A DNA stretch of 49,254 nucleotides from CAKSQF01 sp964568425 (GTDB lineage: Bacteria > Bacillota > Clostridia > Oscillospirales > CAG-272). The DNA is taken from positions 1 through 49,254 of the forward strand of contig CAZMPO010000015.1 in assembly GCA_964568425.1 (NCBI GenBank), read 5' to 3'. Below the pieces are notes generated by a model that ran no database searches, was not told where the DNA came from, and worked only from the letters and a program-made list of their open reading frames with translations. Positions 25,204 through 33,368 of this stretch are shown in pieces (positions within the stretch are counted from its first letter, which is position 1; each line of letters opens with the position of its first letter). The position numbers and the translations under genes are program-made.

Positions 25204-26180
25204 GCGGTGCAGTCTTAAATTACCCGCTGTTTGACGGAGAAAAGATCATAGAGTGCGCATCGGTCACAACAGAAAACGGCATGATCACCGCCGTGACCGA
25301 GGGTCAAAATGTTGACAGCCGTTATCTTCTGATGCCCGGGCTGATCGATGCACACACGCACATGTCGACCGAATATCAGGTCTCCGAAATGCTAAGGTAC
25401 GGCATCGTTGCCACATGTGATGTCTCTGCTCCGAGCGGGCTTGTTGCAAATTCCAAAGATCTTACGATCATATCCTCCGCAGGGATGACGATGGGAACAC
25501 TTGGCGGCAAGGGATATGTCAAAAAGGCGATCGAGAATGGTGCAAAATACATCAAAGTCCTGCTGTTTGAGCCAAATCTTATGCCCAAGGCAGTACTGAA
25601 GAACATTTGTACCTCGGCGCACGAGCATGATCTCAAGGTCGCCGTTCACGCAACGAGTACAAAGGCTCAGAGAATGGCGATCGATTGCGGTGCGGATATC
25701 CTGCTTCACGTTCCGATGAAGGAAGAGCTGCCCGAGAGCCTTGCCAAAGATATCGCCGCGCATGGCATTGCGGTTGCGCCGACGCTTGTAATGATGGAAG
25801 CCTTTTCTCATAGCGGCAGGGGCGGATATCTCCCCGAGCATTATAAAAATGCGGAAAATGCCGTTCGCACCCTTCATAGGTGCGGTGTTGCACTGCTTGC
25901 CGCCACCGATGCAAACGACGGAAGCTTTGCCCCTGCCGTCGATCACGGCTCGTCCATGCATCGTGAAATGGAGCTTCTTTGCAGGGCAGGGCTTACACCC
26001 ATCGAGGTCTTGACTGCCGCGACAAGCAAGGTCTGCGAGGTGTTCGGCATTGACGGGCTCGGTTCTGTCTCGGTCGGCAAGAGGGCGACGCTTATCTTGA
26101 TCGACGGCAGACCCGACAAGGATATTGCCGCCATCAAAAACATTGAGCAAATTTGGACAGACGGGGAGCGGATGTTATGA
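25200..26180 (+). CDS. metal-dependent amidohydrolase
   Basis: 326 residues, TIM-barrel amidohydrolase of the imidazolonepropionase/prolidase-like subgroup. Metal ligands are all present: His 52 and His 54 in LIDAHTHM, Lys 119 (YIKVLLF), His 150 (VAVHATS), His 170 (ILLHVPM) and Asp 237 (LLAATDAND). The C-terminal strand SVSVGKRATLILIDGRPD is typical. At 326 residues it is shorter than most (about 400): the N-terminal beta-sandwich is reduced. It overlaps both neighbours by four bases. Hydrolysis of a cyclic amide or similar C-N bond is expected; substrate unknown. Confidence 0.87.
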   Translation: MSGAVLNYPLFDGEKIIECASVTTENGMITAVTEGQNVDSRYLLMPGLIDAHTHMSTEYQVSEMLRYGIVATCDVSAPSGLVANSKDLTIISSAGMTMGTLGGKGYVKKAIENGAKYIKVLLFEPNLMPKAVLKNICTSAHEHDLKVAVHATSTKAQRMAIDCGADILLHVPMKEELPESLAKDIAAHGIAVAPTLVMMEAFSHSGRGGYLPEHYKNAENAVRTLHRCGVALLAATDANDGSFAPAVDHGSSMHREMELLCRAGLTPIEVLTAATSKVCEVFGIDGLGSVSVGKRATLILIDGRPDKDIAAIKNIEQIWTDGERML

Positions 26181-27166
26181 AAATAATCACAACAGAAGAG
26201 CACATACCGCTGAAAACTCTGAGCAGAGCACTTGCAAAATACCCATCCGAAGACGCTGTGCGTACCTCATCTGCAGGCGCGCCCGATCTTCCGTATTATC
26301 CCGACCCGGAGCTTTATTGCAACATCGAAAAGCGCATCGAAAACATGGACAAATTCGGCATTACAAAGCAGATCCTTTCGACACCCGTTTGCACACAGCT
26401 TTTGCCGAGGGATGAGGCGAGTGTTGTCCGCGATGCCAACGACGAGCTTGCGGAGATCGTGAAAGGTCACCCCGACCGATTCGGCGCATTTGCGACACTG
26501 CCCTGGAAAAACATCGATGCCTCGGTCAAGGAGCTAGAAAGAGCGATCACAAAGCTTGGTTTTCAGGGCATCATTCTTGCAGGTCGTGCCTCGGGCGAGG
26601 ACAAATTTCTCGATGACAAAGCCTTTTTGCCCATATTGGAGGCGGCGGAAAGCCTGAGTGCTCCCATATACATCCACCCCGCGCCGCCAATGACGAGCGT
26701 ACAAAAATGCTATTACGATGGGCTTGGCGACAGGCTGAGTGCAAGACTTTCGCTCTATGGCTGGGGCTGGCACAATGAGGCGGGCGTTCAGCTGCTGCGG
26801 CTGATCCTTTCGGGGGCATTTGAAAAATTCCCGAAATTGCAGATCATCGCCGGTCATTGGGGCGAGATGGTACCCTTCTTTCTCTCGCGGCTCGATCAGG
26901 CACTGCCGAGATCGGTGACCGGGCTTGAACGAAGTATAACCGAAACGTTCAAAGAGAACGTGTATGTCACGCCGAGCGGTATTTTTGACTATCCGCAGCT
27001 TAGATTTTGCATGGATGTGCTCGGGGCGGACAGGATCATCCATTCGGTGGACTATCCGTTTATCCTAAACGACGAGGCACTCGCATTCATCGAAAATGCC
27101 CCGACAGGCGATGACGAAAAAGAACTTATCGCATACAAAAATGCGGAAAAATTATTTGGTATCTGA
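26177..27166 (+). CDS. amidohydrolase_2 family hydrolase/decarboxylase
   Basis: 329 residues from ATG 26177, which overlaps the previous stop (ATGA). The N-terminal TTEEHI gives the Glu-x-His pair (7, 9) of the ACMSD/gamma-resorcylate-decarboxylase group, with His 167 (YIHPAPP), His 227 (IAGHWGEMVPF) and Asp 292 (HSVDYPF) as remaining ligands. Members decarboxylate aromatic acids or hydrolyse lactones with Zn or Mn. Coupled to another amidohydrolase, so consecutive steps of one degradative path are plausible; the compound cannot be named. Confidence 0.87.
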   Translation: MKIITTEEHIPLKTLSRALAKYPSEDAVRTSSAGAPDLPYYPDPELYCNIEKRIENMDKFGITKQILSTPVCTQLLPRDEASVVRDANDELAEIVKGHPDRFGAFATLPWKNIDASVKELERAITKLGFQGIILAGRASGEDKFLDDKAFLPILEAAESLSAPIYIHPAPPMTSVQKCYYDGLGDRLSARLSLYGWGWHNEAGVQLLRLILSGAFEKFPKLQIIAGHWGEMVPFFLSRLDQALPRSVTGLERSITETFKENVYVTPSGIFDYPQLRFCMDVLGADRIIHSVDYPFILNDEALAFIENAPTGDDEKELIAYKNAEKLFGI

Positions 27167-27181
27167 GAGGTGAGTAGGGCA

Positions 27182-28915
27182 ATGAATATCAGAAAATCCA
27201 CATTTATTCTTAAAGTATTTGCCGTTCTGCTGGTGTTGATGCTTGTGCTGTCCGGTTGCCGGGACTCAAGTCCCAAATCAACGACAGGCGGCAAACCGAC
27301 AATGGGCGAACCGATCACACCGCCGCCTGCGGCTCCGAGTGCCTCTGCACAAAGACCGACTCGTCCCGTAACGACCACGATCACGCTTGCGGACAACAAC
27401 ATTGTCATAAGCGGCAGCGGTGCCTTAGCAAACGGCAATACGCTGACGATATCTGCGGACGGCGTATTTGAGATCACGGGCACGCTATCGGACGGGCAGA
27501 TCGTTATCGACGCGCCCGACAATGCCGTGGTTGAACTCGTGCTGTCGGGTATCAATGTCTCAAGCGGCAAAAATGCGGCTATCTATTGCAAAAACTGCGA
27601 CGATCTGCTTATTAGCTTGACCGAGAATACGCAAAACATTATCAGTGACGTACAAAGTTACACCTATGACGATGCCGCCAAGGAAGAGCCCAATGCCGTC
27701 CTGTTCAGCAAGACGGATCTGAATATCGGCGGCACGGGATGGCTGACCGTCAACGCCAACTTCAAACACGGCATATACACCAAGGATGATCTCGTGATAG
27801 AGGGCGGCGGATTTAATGTCAATTCGGTTGCCGACGCGATAAAGGGCAAGGATTCGGTAAATATACTAAACGGAAAATTCGAGATAACATCGGGCGGCGA
27901 TGCGGTTCAGGCAAGCAATGCCGACAGCACTGCGGTCGGTTATGTACAGATCACGGGCGGCGATTTTGTTATAAGATCGGTCGGTGATGCCATACAAGCC
28001 GAAAGCTCGCTTATCATTTCGGACGGCAGGTTCGATATTGCTACAGACGGTACGCCGACAGGAAAGTCGGACAGTCAAAAAGGCTTGAAGGCGGGGGCAT
28101 TGCTGACGGTGGAAAACGGCAATTGCCGTATTATCAGCAAAGATGATGCCATTCATTCGGATGCGGATGTGACGATCGGTGGCGGCACATTCTATATCGA
28201 AACCAAGGATGATGGGATCCACGCCGATCGCAATCTGTGCATTAACGGCGGTGAGATCGAGATCCCCGTATGCTACGAGGGCTTTGAGGGGACGATCATC
28301 GAGATCAACGGCGGGAAGTCCTATATCAAGGCGTCCAACGATGCCGTCAGTGCGGCGGCAGGCACCCCCGAGGCGGAAGCCTTCGAGGGACGTGGCGGAA
28401 ATCCGCATGTTCAGGCGTGGATAAACGGCGGAGAGCTGGAGGCAAGTGCCGGCGGCGATGTCGTGGACTCCAACGGCAACATCTATGTAACGGGCGGTAC
28501 TCTCCGTCTCAGTGCTCCGCCATACCCCGATTACGAGGGCTCCCTCCTCTGCAACGGCGATGTGACCATCAGTGGCGGAAACATTGCCGCTGTCGGGTGC
28601 ATGGGCGTAAATGTCTATTGGGACAAGCAGCCCATCCTGTGGTTCTCTCACGCAAACGAAATTGCGGAAGGAAGCATGTTGTCGATACGCGATGCGGGCG
28701 GCAATGTCATCTTAGAGCTTGCAACACAGAGTGATGCGGTGCAATCGGTGTATACCACGCCCGATCTCAAGGTAGGGGAAACCTATTCGCTTTACATTAA
28801 CGGCGAGAAGAAGATCGATGTTACGCTTAAAGACGGAATGAACGCCATCGGCGACGACGGCGGGGGATTCACCGGCGGCTACGGACGCGGAAACATGGCA
28901 TTATTCAGAAAATAA
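27182..28915 (+). CDS. lipoprotein with Cthe_2159-type carbohydrate-binding beta-helix
   Basis: 577 residues from ATG 27182 (GAGGTG upstream; the in-frame GTG at 27170 lies inside it). Lipoprotein signal with LSGC (Cys 26), then a Pro/Thr/Ala linker to about residue 70. The rest is a run of beta-helix turns with repeating patterns GG(G/D)F, (D/S)DAI(H/Q/K)A(D/E) and KDDGIHAD, the signature of the carbohydrate-binding (Cthe_2159-like) family that binds cellulose/pectin with many Ca2+ sites. Acidic pairs at each turn fit Ca2+ binding. C-terminus glycine-rich (GGGFTGGYGRG). Extracellular; likely polysaccharide or Ca-dependent surface binding. It lies in the amidohydrolase/reductase run, which may be coincidental. 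Confidence 0.82.
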   Translation: MNIRKSTFILKVFAVLLVLMLVLSGCRDSSPKSTTGGKPTMGEPITPPPAAPSASAQRPTRPVTTTITLADNNIVISGSGALANGNTLTISADGVFEITGTLSDGQIVIDAPDNAVVELVLSGINVSSGKNAAIYCKNCDDLLISLTENTQNIISDVQSYTYDDAAKEEPNAVLFSKTDLNIGGTGWLTVNANFKHGIYTKDDLVIEGGGFNVNSVADAIKGKDSVNILNGKFEITSGGDAVQASNADSTAVGYVQITGGDFVIRSVGDAIQAESSLIISDGRFDIATDGTPTGKSDSQKGLKAGALLTVENGNCRIISKDDAIHSDADVTIGGGTFYIETKDDGIHADRNLCINGGEIEIPVCYEGFEGTIIEINGGKSYIKASNDAVSAAAGTPEAEAFEGRGGNPHVQAWINGGELEASAGGDVVDSNGNIYVTGGTLRLSAPPYPDYEGSLLCNGDVTISGGNIAAVGCMGVNVYWDKQPILWFSHANEIAEGSMLSIRDAGGNVILELATQSDAVQSVYTTPDLKVGETYSLYINGEKKIDVTLKDGMNAIGDDGGGFTGGYGRGNMALFRK

Positions 28916-28932
28916 AAAAGGAGAAAAAGCTT

Positions 28933-29880
28933 ATGAAAAACATTGAAAGACTCGGGCTCGGCTGTATGGGAATGTCGAGCCGTCGAAATCCCGAAAATTC
29001 AGTAAAAACCATCCGCAAAGCTCTTGACAGCGGCATCACGCTTTTCAACACGGGCGAGTTTTACAGCACGGGCGAGAGCGAGATGATCGTCGGCGAGGCT
29101 ATGCGCGGCGTTCCGAGGGACAGTTATTTCCTGTCTGTCAAATTCGGCGTTCTGCCTCAGCCGGGCGGCGGCATCTATGGGCTTAACGTCGATCCGTTCA
29201 ATATCAAAGGACATCTTGCCTATTCGCTCGCAAGGCTCGGCATGGACTACGTTGATCTCTATCAGCCCGCTCGTCAGGACACGGAGATCCCCGTGGAGGA
29301 GGTTGTCGGTGAAATATCAAGGCTTGTTGAGGCGGGTTATGTTCGCCACATCGGTCTTTCGATGGTGGACGCCGAAACGCTCCGTCGCGCCTGCAAGGTA
29401 CACCCCATTCACACGGTGGAGATGTCCTATTCGCTGATAAACAGAGACATCGAAAAAGAGCTGGTCGACACGGCAAGAGAGCTTGGCGTCAAGGTCCTTG
29501 CATTCGGCACGATCGGGCACGGACTTTTTGCCGACAATGCTCTTGAGAATATGGACAAGAACCCTCGCGGCATGCTCTCGCCCGAAAATCGAGAGACAAA
29601 TCTGCAAATGCTCAAGGCTGTCAAGGCGATCGCGGACGAAAAGGGCATCGGGCTCTCACAGCTCGCTCTCGCGTGGTCGCTTGCAAAATATGACCATGTT
29701 CAGAGTCTTGTCGGAACTACGAGCCCCGACCATCTGTGCAGTGCGATCGATGCGTTGAAGATCGAATTTACAAAAGAAGATATCGAGCGCATCGAGGCTG
29801 CCATCCCTGCCGACAAATTTGTAGGCAGAGGCATGCGCAATTTTGTATTCACGGGCGGCAAAATGTCGCTTGCAAAATAA
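28933..29880 (+). CDS. aldo/keto reductase (1)
   Basis: 315 residues; AAAAGGAG nine bases upstream. TIM-barrel NADPH oxidoreductase: LGLGCMGMS start, Lys 70 (LSVKFG), Tyr 44, and the NADPH-binding end SLVGTTSPDHL. The classic tetrad Asp is Asn 39 (FNTGEFY) and the His position reads YQPARQD. A subgroup of aldo/keto reductases carries these same substitutions, so this is probably a subfamily trait. Followed 23 bases later by a second family member. Substrate unknown. Confidence 0.85.
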   Translation: MKNIERLGLGCMGMSSRRNPENSVKTIRKALDSGITLFNTGEFYSTGESEMIVGEAMRGVPRDSYFLSVKFGVLPQPGGGIYGLNVDPFNIKGHLAYSLARLGMDYVDLYQPARQDTEIPVEEVVGEISRLVEAGYVRHIGLSMVDAETLRRACKVHPIHTVEMSYSLINRDIEKELVDTARELGVKVLAFGTIGHGLFADNALENMDKNPRGMLSPENRETNLQMLKAVKAIADEKGIGLSQLALAWSLAKYDHVQSLVGTTSPDHLCSAIDALKIEFTKEDIERIEAAIPADKFVGRGMRNFVFTGGKMSLAK

Positions 29881-29903
29881 AAGACAAAAGGAGAACCAAC
29901 ATA

Positions 29904-30893
29904 ATGTACACAGCAGACGAAAATCGTTACGCTGCGATGCCATACAACCGCCTCGGGAAAAGCGGACTGAAGCTCCCTGCGGTATCGCTCGGCTTATGGC
30001 ACAATTTCGGCAGTACCGGTCGCTTTGAAAACATGCGCCGAATGTGCTTTACCGCATTCGACAACGGCATCACTCATTTTGACATTGCCAACAACTACGG
30101 ACCTCCCGAGGGTGCGGCGGAGATCAATTTCGGTCGCATACTCAAGGAAGACCTCGGCATCTACCGTGATGAGATGATCATCTCGACAAAATCGGGCTAC
30201 TACATGTGGCAGGGTCCTTACGGCGAATGGGGCAGTCGAAAGCAACTGCTTGCGAGCCTCGACCAAAGCCTTAAACGACTGGGACTTGACTATGTCGACA
30301 TTTTCTACCACCACAGACCCGATCCGAACACGCCTCTCGAAGAAACGATGGGTGCACTGGCGACGGCGGTGAACTCGGGCAAGGCGTTGTATGTCGGACT
30401 GTCAAACTATGACGGCGCGCGCATGGAGCAGGCGGCAAAAATTCTTAGCGATCTGCATGTTCCGTTCGTGATCAATCAGAACAGCTACTCGATCTTCAAC
30501 CGCACGATCGAGAACAACGGTCTTAAGGAGACCGCAGTAAGACTCGGTAAGGGCATAATAGCCTTCTCGCCGCTTGATCAGGGCATTCTGACCGATCGCT
30601 ATCTGAAGGGCGTGCCCGACGACAGCCGCATCATGACCGACGGACGTTTTCTCAGGGAAAGCGCGCTGACCCAAGACAAGCTCGATCGGGTGCGAAAGCT
30701 GAATGAGATCGCATCGGAACGCAGTCAAACACTTGCCCAAATGGCACTTGCATGGATCCTTCGCGACGGCAAAGTAACAAGCGTCCTGGTCGGCGCATCG
30801 AGACCCGAGCAGGTCATGGACAACATAAAAGCGGCAGAGAACACGACATTTACAGCAGAAGAGCTCGACCTCATCGATAAGATCAGCCTGTAA
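29904..30893 (+). CDS. aldo/keto reductase (2), YghZ-like
   Basis: 329 residues from ATG 29904 (AAAGGAG upstream). Full catalytic tetrad: Asp 60 (FDIANNYG), Tyr 65, Lys 96 (STKSGYYMWQG) and His 137 (FYHHRPD). The motifs MWQGPYGEWGSRK and YSIFNRTIE are characteristic of the L-glyceraldehyde-3-phosphate reductase/YghZ and Kv-beta-like group. NADPH-dependent aldehyde reduction in the cytoplasm, perhaps detoxifying methylglyoxal-type aldehydes. Last gene of the plus-strand run; the terminator at 30906 ends it. Confidence 0.9.
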   Translation: MYTADENRYAAMPYNRLGKSGLKLPAVSLGLWHNFGSTGRFENMRRMCFTAFDNGITHFDIANNYGPPEGAAEINFGRILKEDLGIYRDEMIISTKSGYYMWQGPYGEWGSRKQLLASLDQSLKRLGLDYVDIFYHHRPDPNTPLEETMGALATAVNSGKALYVGLSNYDGARMEQAAKILSDLHVPFVINQNSYSIFNRTIENNGLKETAVRLGKGIIAFSPLDQGILTDRYLKGVPDDSRIMTDGRFLRESALTQDKLDRVRKLNEIASERSQTLAQMALAWILRDGKVTSVLVGASRPEQVMDNIKAAENTTFTAEELDLIDKISL

Positions 30894-30905
30894 AAGATAA
30901 AAAAC

Positions 30906-30939
30906 TCGCCGAGCCCCATAGAGATGTGGGGCTCGGCGA
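30906..30939. terminator. bidirectional terminator between convergent genes
   Basis: TCGCCGAGCCCCA / TGGGGCTCGGCGA, 13 bp, 8-base loop. The T-run is strong on the minus strand (GTTTTTTATC), serving 30962..31315, and weak on the plus strand. Confidence 0.85.
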
Positions 30940-30961
30940 AGACTTTATCGGGATTTTGAAG

Positions 30962-31315
30962 TCACTGACCATTCAGTTTGCTTTTTGATGTATTAATCGA
31001 GGAAATCAACAGTTTCTTCACCTCGATGCACTTTTCAAGAACATCTCGATCGTCACAGTAACCGCTTTCAATCAAAAGCTCCAACCAATACTCACTTTCG
31101 GAGCACTCCTTAAGGGCAATTTGAAGTTTGGCTATAAAATCAGCCGTCCCGTGCCCATAAAACGCTTCGCGAATATTGGCGCCAACACTCGTTCCGCTGC
31201 GAATGAGCTGATTGGTTAGAATGCTTTCTTTTTTATTTAGCTTTACATAATTGCAAACCTTGATAATTTGCAAAGCAAATTCCTTGGATCTCGCAATTAA
31301 CGGACTATCCGCCAT
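30962..31315 (-). CDS. four-helix-bundle protein (S23/IVP, TIGR02436-like), copy 2
   Basis: 117 residues, same length and plan as copy 1: NQLIRSGTSVGANI, ALKECSESEYWLELLIESGY, LISSINTSK. The ATG follows GGAAGGCGG. It is transcribed from its own promoter (31346..31375), located inside the element, so it does not depend on tRNA read-through. Most differences from copy 1 are conservative and cluster at the helix-1 end and the C-terminus. No rRNA or reverse transcriptase nearby. A role in binding or moving the associated repeat RNA is inferred from co-conservation of gene and repeats. Confidence 0.88.
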   Translation of the reverse strand: MADSPLIARSKEFALQIIKVCNYVKLNKKESILTNQLIRSGTSVGANIREAFYGHGTADFIAKLQIALKECSESEYWLELLIESGYCDDRDVLEKCIEVKKLLISSINTSKSKLNGQ

Positions 31316-31538
31316 AACCGAACCGCCTTCCTGCTTGATGTTTTAATTATAACACAAAAAACTCTTACTTTTCAACCGTTATAATAAAAACGCTTTTCGC
31401 CTCAGCGAAAAGCCACCTCACTTCTTACCTCTTCCTTCTTACCTATTACTTTCCAAAAAATCCTGCCATTTGAGGTAAGAGTGAAGAGGTAAGAGGTAAA
31501 AAGTAAAAATCCGGCACTTGCGTGCAGGATTTTTTGGA
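31316..31538 (-). mobile_element. tRNA-terminator-associated element, 5' region, copy 2
   Basis: Read on the minus strand after tRNA-Cys: TCCAAAAAATCCTGC (31538..31524, including the tRNA CCA), the right terminator arm GCCGGATTTTT, a pyrimidine tract of TTACCTC units, then GCAGGATTTTTTGGA (31466..31452), the exact reverse complement of the first 15 bases, then AAAGTAATAGGTAAG purine units, GTGAGGTGG and the hairpin CTTTTCGC-TGAG-GCGAAAAG (within 31379..31422, nearly identical to 14657..14700). Same order as copy 1 but a different tRNA terminator, so each copy carries the terminator sequence of its own site. Confidence 0.8.
31346..31375 (-). promoter_or_regulatory. promoter of four-helix-bundle copy 2
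   Basis: Minus strand TTGAAA (31375..31370), 18 bases, TATAAT (31351..31346). Confidence 0.65.
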
Positions 31539-31608
31539 GGCGCCACCCGGAATCGGACCGGGGATAAAGGTTTTGCAGACCTCTGCCTTACCGCTTGGCT
31601 ATGGCGCC
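31535..31608 (-). tRNA. tRNA-Cys (GCA), CCA encoded
   Basis: 74 bases: acceptor GGCGCC..., anticodon loop CTGCAAA (GCA), T-arm CCGGTCCGATTCCGG, discriminator T, encoded CCA at 31537..31535. Last tRNA of the cluster. Confidence 0.95.
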
Positions 31609-31613
31609 TTATG

Positions 31614-31665
31614 AAAAAATCCACGGCAGGTTATGAACTATCATGTTACAGCCATGGACTTTTTA
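31614..31665 (-). terminator. hairpin between tRNA-Gly and tRNA-Cys
   Basis: Minus strand AAAAAGTCCATGGC ... GCCGTGGATTTTTT: a terminator-like stem with an about 24-base loop. tRNA-Cys would need read-through or processing before termination. Confidence 0.6.
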
Positions 31666-31667
31666 TT

Positions 31668-31743
31668 TGGAGCGGATTACGGGGCTCGAACCCGCCACCT
31701 CCACCTTGGCAAGGTGGCGCTCTACCAAATGAGCTAAATCCGC
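31668..31743 (-). tRNA. tRNA-Gly (GCC), CCA encoded
   Basis: 76 bases: acceptor GCGGATT/AATCCGC, anticodon stem CCACC/GGTGG, loop TTGCCAA (GCC), T-loop GTTCGAG, CCA at 31670..31668. Confidence 0.95.
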
Positions 31744-31822
31744 GGAAATGCCGTCTTTTACAACTTTTCGGCAGGTTGTCGGACATGTGTCGCTGTCCTC
31801 AACAATCCTAATATAGAAGGAT

Positions 31823-31898
31823 TGGTGCCTCCGGTCGGAATCGAACCAACGACACAGGGATTTTCAGTCCCTCGCTCTACCAACTGAGCTACAGAGGC
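31823..31898 (-). tRNA. tRNA-Phe (GAA), CCA encoded
   Basis: 76 bases: acceptor GCCTCTG/CGGAGGC, anticodon stem GGGA/TCCC, loop CTGAAAA (GAA), T-arm GGTTCGATTCC, discriminator A, CCA at 31825..31823. A small hairpin CAATCCT/AGGATTG (31803..31824) follows. Confidence 0.95.
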
Positions 31899-31932
31899 AA
31901 ATAATACGACCGACGCGTCGCGTCGGTCGATT

Positions 31933-32009
31933 TGGCGACCCGGATGGGGCTCGAACCCACGACCTCTAGCGTGACAGGCTAGCGCTCTAACCAACTGAGC
32001 TACCAGGCC
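31933..32009 (-). tRNA. tRNA-Asp (GTC), CCA encoded
   Basis: 77 bases: acceptor GGCCTGG/CCGGGTC, anticodon stem CTAGC/GCTAG, loop CTGTCAC (GTC), T-arm GTGGGTTCGAGCCCCAT, discriminator G, CCA at 31935..31933. Confidence 0.95.
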
Positions 32010-32035
32010 ATAGCTCCGGCTAATGTCGGAACCGT

Positions 32036-32111
32036 TGGTGGAAGTTATAGGGCTCGAACCTATGACCCTCTGCTTGTAGGGCAGATGCTCTCCCAGCTGA
32101 GCTAAACTTCC
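32036..32111 (-). tRNA. tRNA-Val (TAC), CCA encoded
   Basis: 76 bases: acceptor GGAAGTT/AACTTCC, anticodon stem TCTGC/GCAGA, loop CCTACAA (TAC), T-loop GTTCGAG, discriminator A, CCA at 32038..32036. First tRNA of the cluster Val-Asp-Phe-Gly-Cys. Confidence 0.95.
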
Positions 32112-32150
32112 ATCTCCTCGCCTCGAGCACCGCTCGCTGCGACGTGTGTT

Positions 32151-32179
32151 ATTATACCACAGTCATTTCGATTTGTCAA
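32151..32179 (-). promoter_or_regulatory. consensus promoter of the five-tRNA operon
   Basis: Minus strand TTGACA (32179..32174), 17 bases, TATAAT (32156..32151), about 40 bases before tRNA-Val. Confidence 0.85.
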
Positions 32180-32282
32180 GGGGTTTTTGAAAAAAAATCG
32201 AATTTTTTTATTTTTTTGCATGCCCCTTGACATACTCGCCTATGTGTGTGCCCTCGTCCCACACTCAAAAGTGTAGGCGATC

Positions 32283-33230
32283 TTACGAATGCAGTCTTTT
32301 AATGCAGTGTTCCTTCATAAAATCGGATATGATATGCTCGTCCTCGCCCTCGTAGTATCTCACGAGATGATGCTTGAACTCGGGAACCTCGATCTCCGGG
32401 ATCACGAGAAAGCCGCCGCCGTGAGCGATCAGATAATGATTGGCGAAAATAACCGCTGCGCGCTTGTTTCCGTCCAAAAAGATCTGCGTTTTCATGCAGT
32501 ACAGACAGAGCTTTATCGCAATATCCTCCGCGGTTGCACCCGACTCGGTGATCTCGCCTATTTGCATTTTGATATCAAGCTCATCCGGGAGGGGCGGAAT
32601 GTATGTTGAACCGCCGATCGTGACCGGAACGCCTCGAGTACGTCCGCCGTCGAAGAAAAAGCCCTCATTTACAAGCTTTGCGATGTGACTGAGCAAATAA
32701 AAATCGGAGCAACAGGCGATCACGTCCCGATCGAGTATAAATTCCCACGCGTGTTTCAAATTCAGTATCTTCTGAACGTCGACAGCGGTCATGCCGTTGA
32801 CCACGCCGCCCTCTATGATCTCCTCGGTCTGCGGAAAAGAGGTCGCCACTCCCTCCAAAACAGCCTGGTCATAGATGTTCGTCTTCATGTTGGCACGCGC
32901 GAATGCAATGTTTTCGGCAACTTCTATCGGAAATTCGTCCTCCGAAAAGCCGAGTGCCGAAAGCTTTTTTTCGATCTTCCTGATATCACGCCGAAGAGTG
33001 CGCGACTCTGCGGCATTTCGAAGGAGCAGATTGTAAAGATCGTCCGAGTAAACACCGACATAGGTCGATGTCAGCTTGCCCGCGATGCGTTTTCTGATGT
33101 AAATATATCTGCCGCCGTCCGATGCCTTCACCTCGGGTGTGCCGTCATAGGGCAGAAGTTTCTGCCTTGCTTGAAGATCTGCCCGTTCTCTCAGCAATTC
33201 CTGTATCTCGTCATATTTTGCCGCCATCAT
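32283..33230 (-). CDS. Fic-family protein with altered catalytic motif
   Basis: 315 residues; AAGGAG precedes ATG-ATG (the second ATG at 33227 has better spacing). Residues 1-95 are helical and basic. The Fic fold covers about 100-300: KHAWEFILDRD, then TQIFLDGNKRAAV (about 248-260). The Fic/Doc core is normally HxFxDGN(G/K)R; here the catalytic His is Gln 249, while Asp 253, Gly-Asn-Lys-Arg are intact. Fic enzymes transfer AMP (or phosphate, in Doc) to protein hydroxyls using that His, so classic AMPylation is doubtful; other clostridial Fic proteins seem to share this variant (from memory). No antitoxin gene is adjacent. Its promoter carries a repeat that suggests tight control. Confidence 0.82.
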   Translation of the reverse strand: MMAAKYDEIQELLRERADLQARQKLLPYDGTPEVKASDGGRYIYIRKRIAGKLTSTYVGVYSDDLYNLLLRNAAESRTLRRDIRKIEKKLSALGFSEDEFPIEVAENIAFARANMKTNIYDQAVLEGVATSFPQTEEIIEGGVVNGMTAVDVQKILNLKHAWEFILDRDVIACCSDFYLLSHIAKLVNEGFFFDGGRTRGVPVTIGGSTYIPPLPDELDIKMQIGEITESGATAEDIAIKLCLYCMKTQIFLDGNKRAAVIFANHYLIAHGGGFLVIPEIEVPEFKHHLVRYYEGEDEHIISDFMKEHCIKRLHS

Positions 33231-33257
33231 GGTCTCCTTTTTCGTCTATTTCAAAAA

Positions 33258-33307
33258 TAGGGAACTTTTTGCATGTATATTATACCACTTTGTTCCCTAA
33301 AAGTCAA
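33258..33307 (-). promoter_or_regulatory. promoter and inverted repeat of the Fic gene
   Basis: Minus strand TTGACT (33307..33302), 17 bases, TATAAT (33284..33279). TAGGGAAC (33258..33265) and its exact reverse complement GTTCCCTA (33292..33299) flank the -10: one arm lies in the spacer, the other just past the start site. Fits an autoregulated or repressor-bound promoter. Confidence 0.7.
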
Positions 33308-33320
33308 TACATATCGCAAA

Positions 33321-33364
33321 AAAACAAGACGATCGGGCAAAAGTTGCCGTGATCGTCTTGTTTT
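33321..33364 (-). terminator. terminator of the DUF2085 gene
   Basis: CAAGACGATC / GATCGTCTTG with inner GGCAA/TTGCC, AAAA before and TTTT after, usable on both strands; five bases beyond the stop of 33369..33728. Confidence 0.85.
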
Positions 33365-33368
33365 GCGG

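Noticed and set aside
28933..29880. Decayed aldo/keto reductase (tetrad Asp to Asn, His absent)
   Set aside because: The FNTGEFY and YQPARQD variants recur in a known-looking subgroup and the rest of the protein is intact, so it is not evidence of decay.
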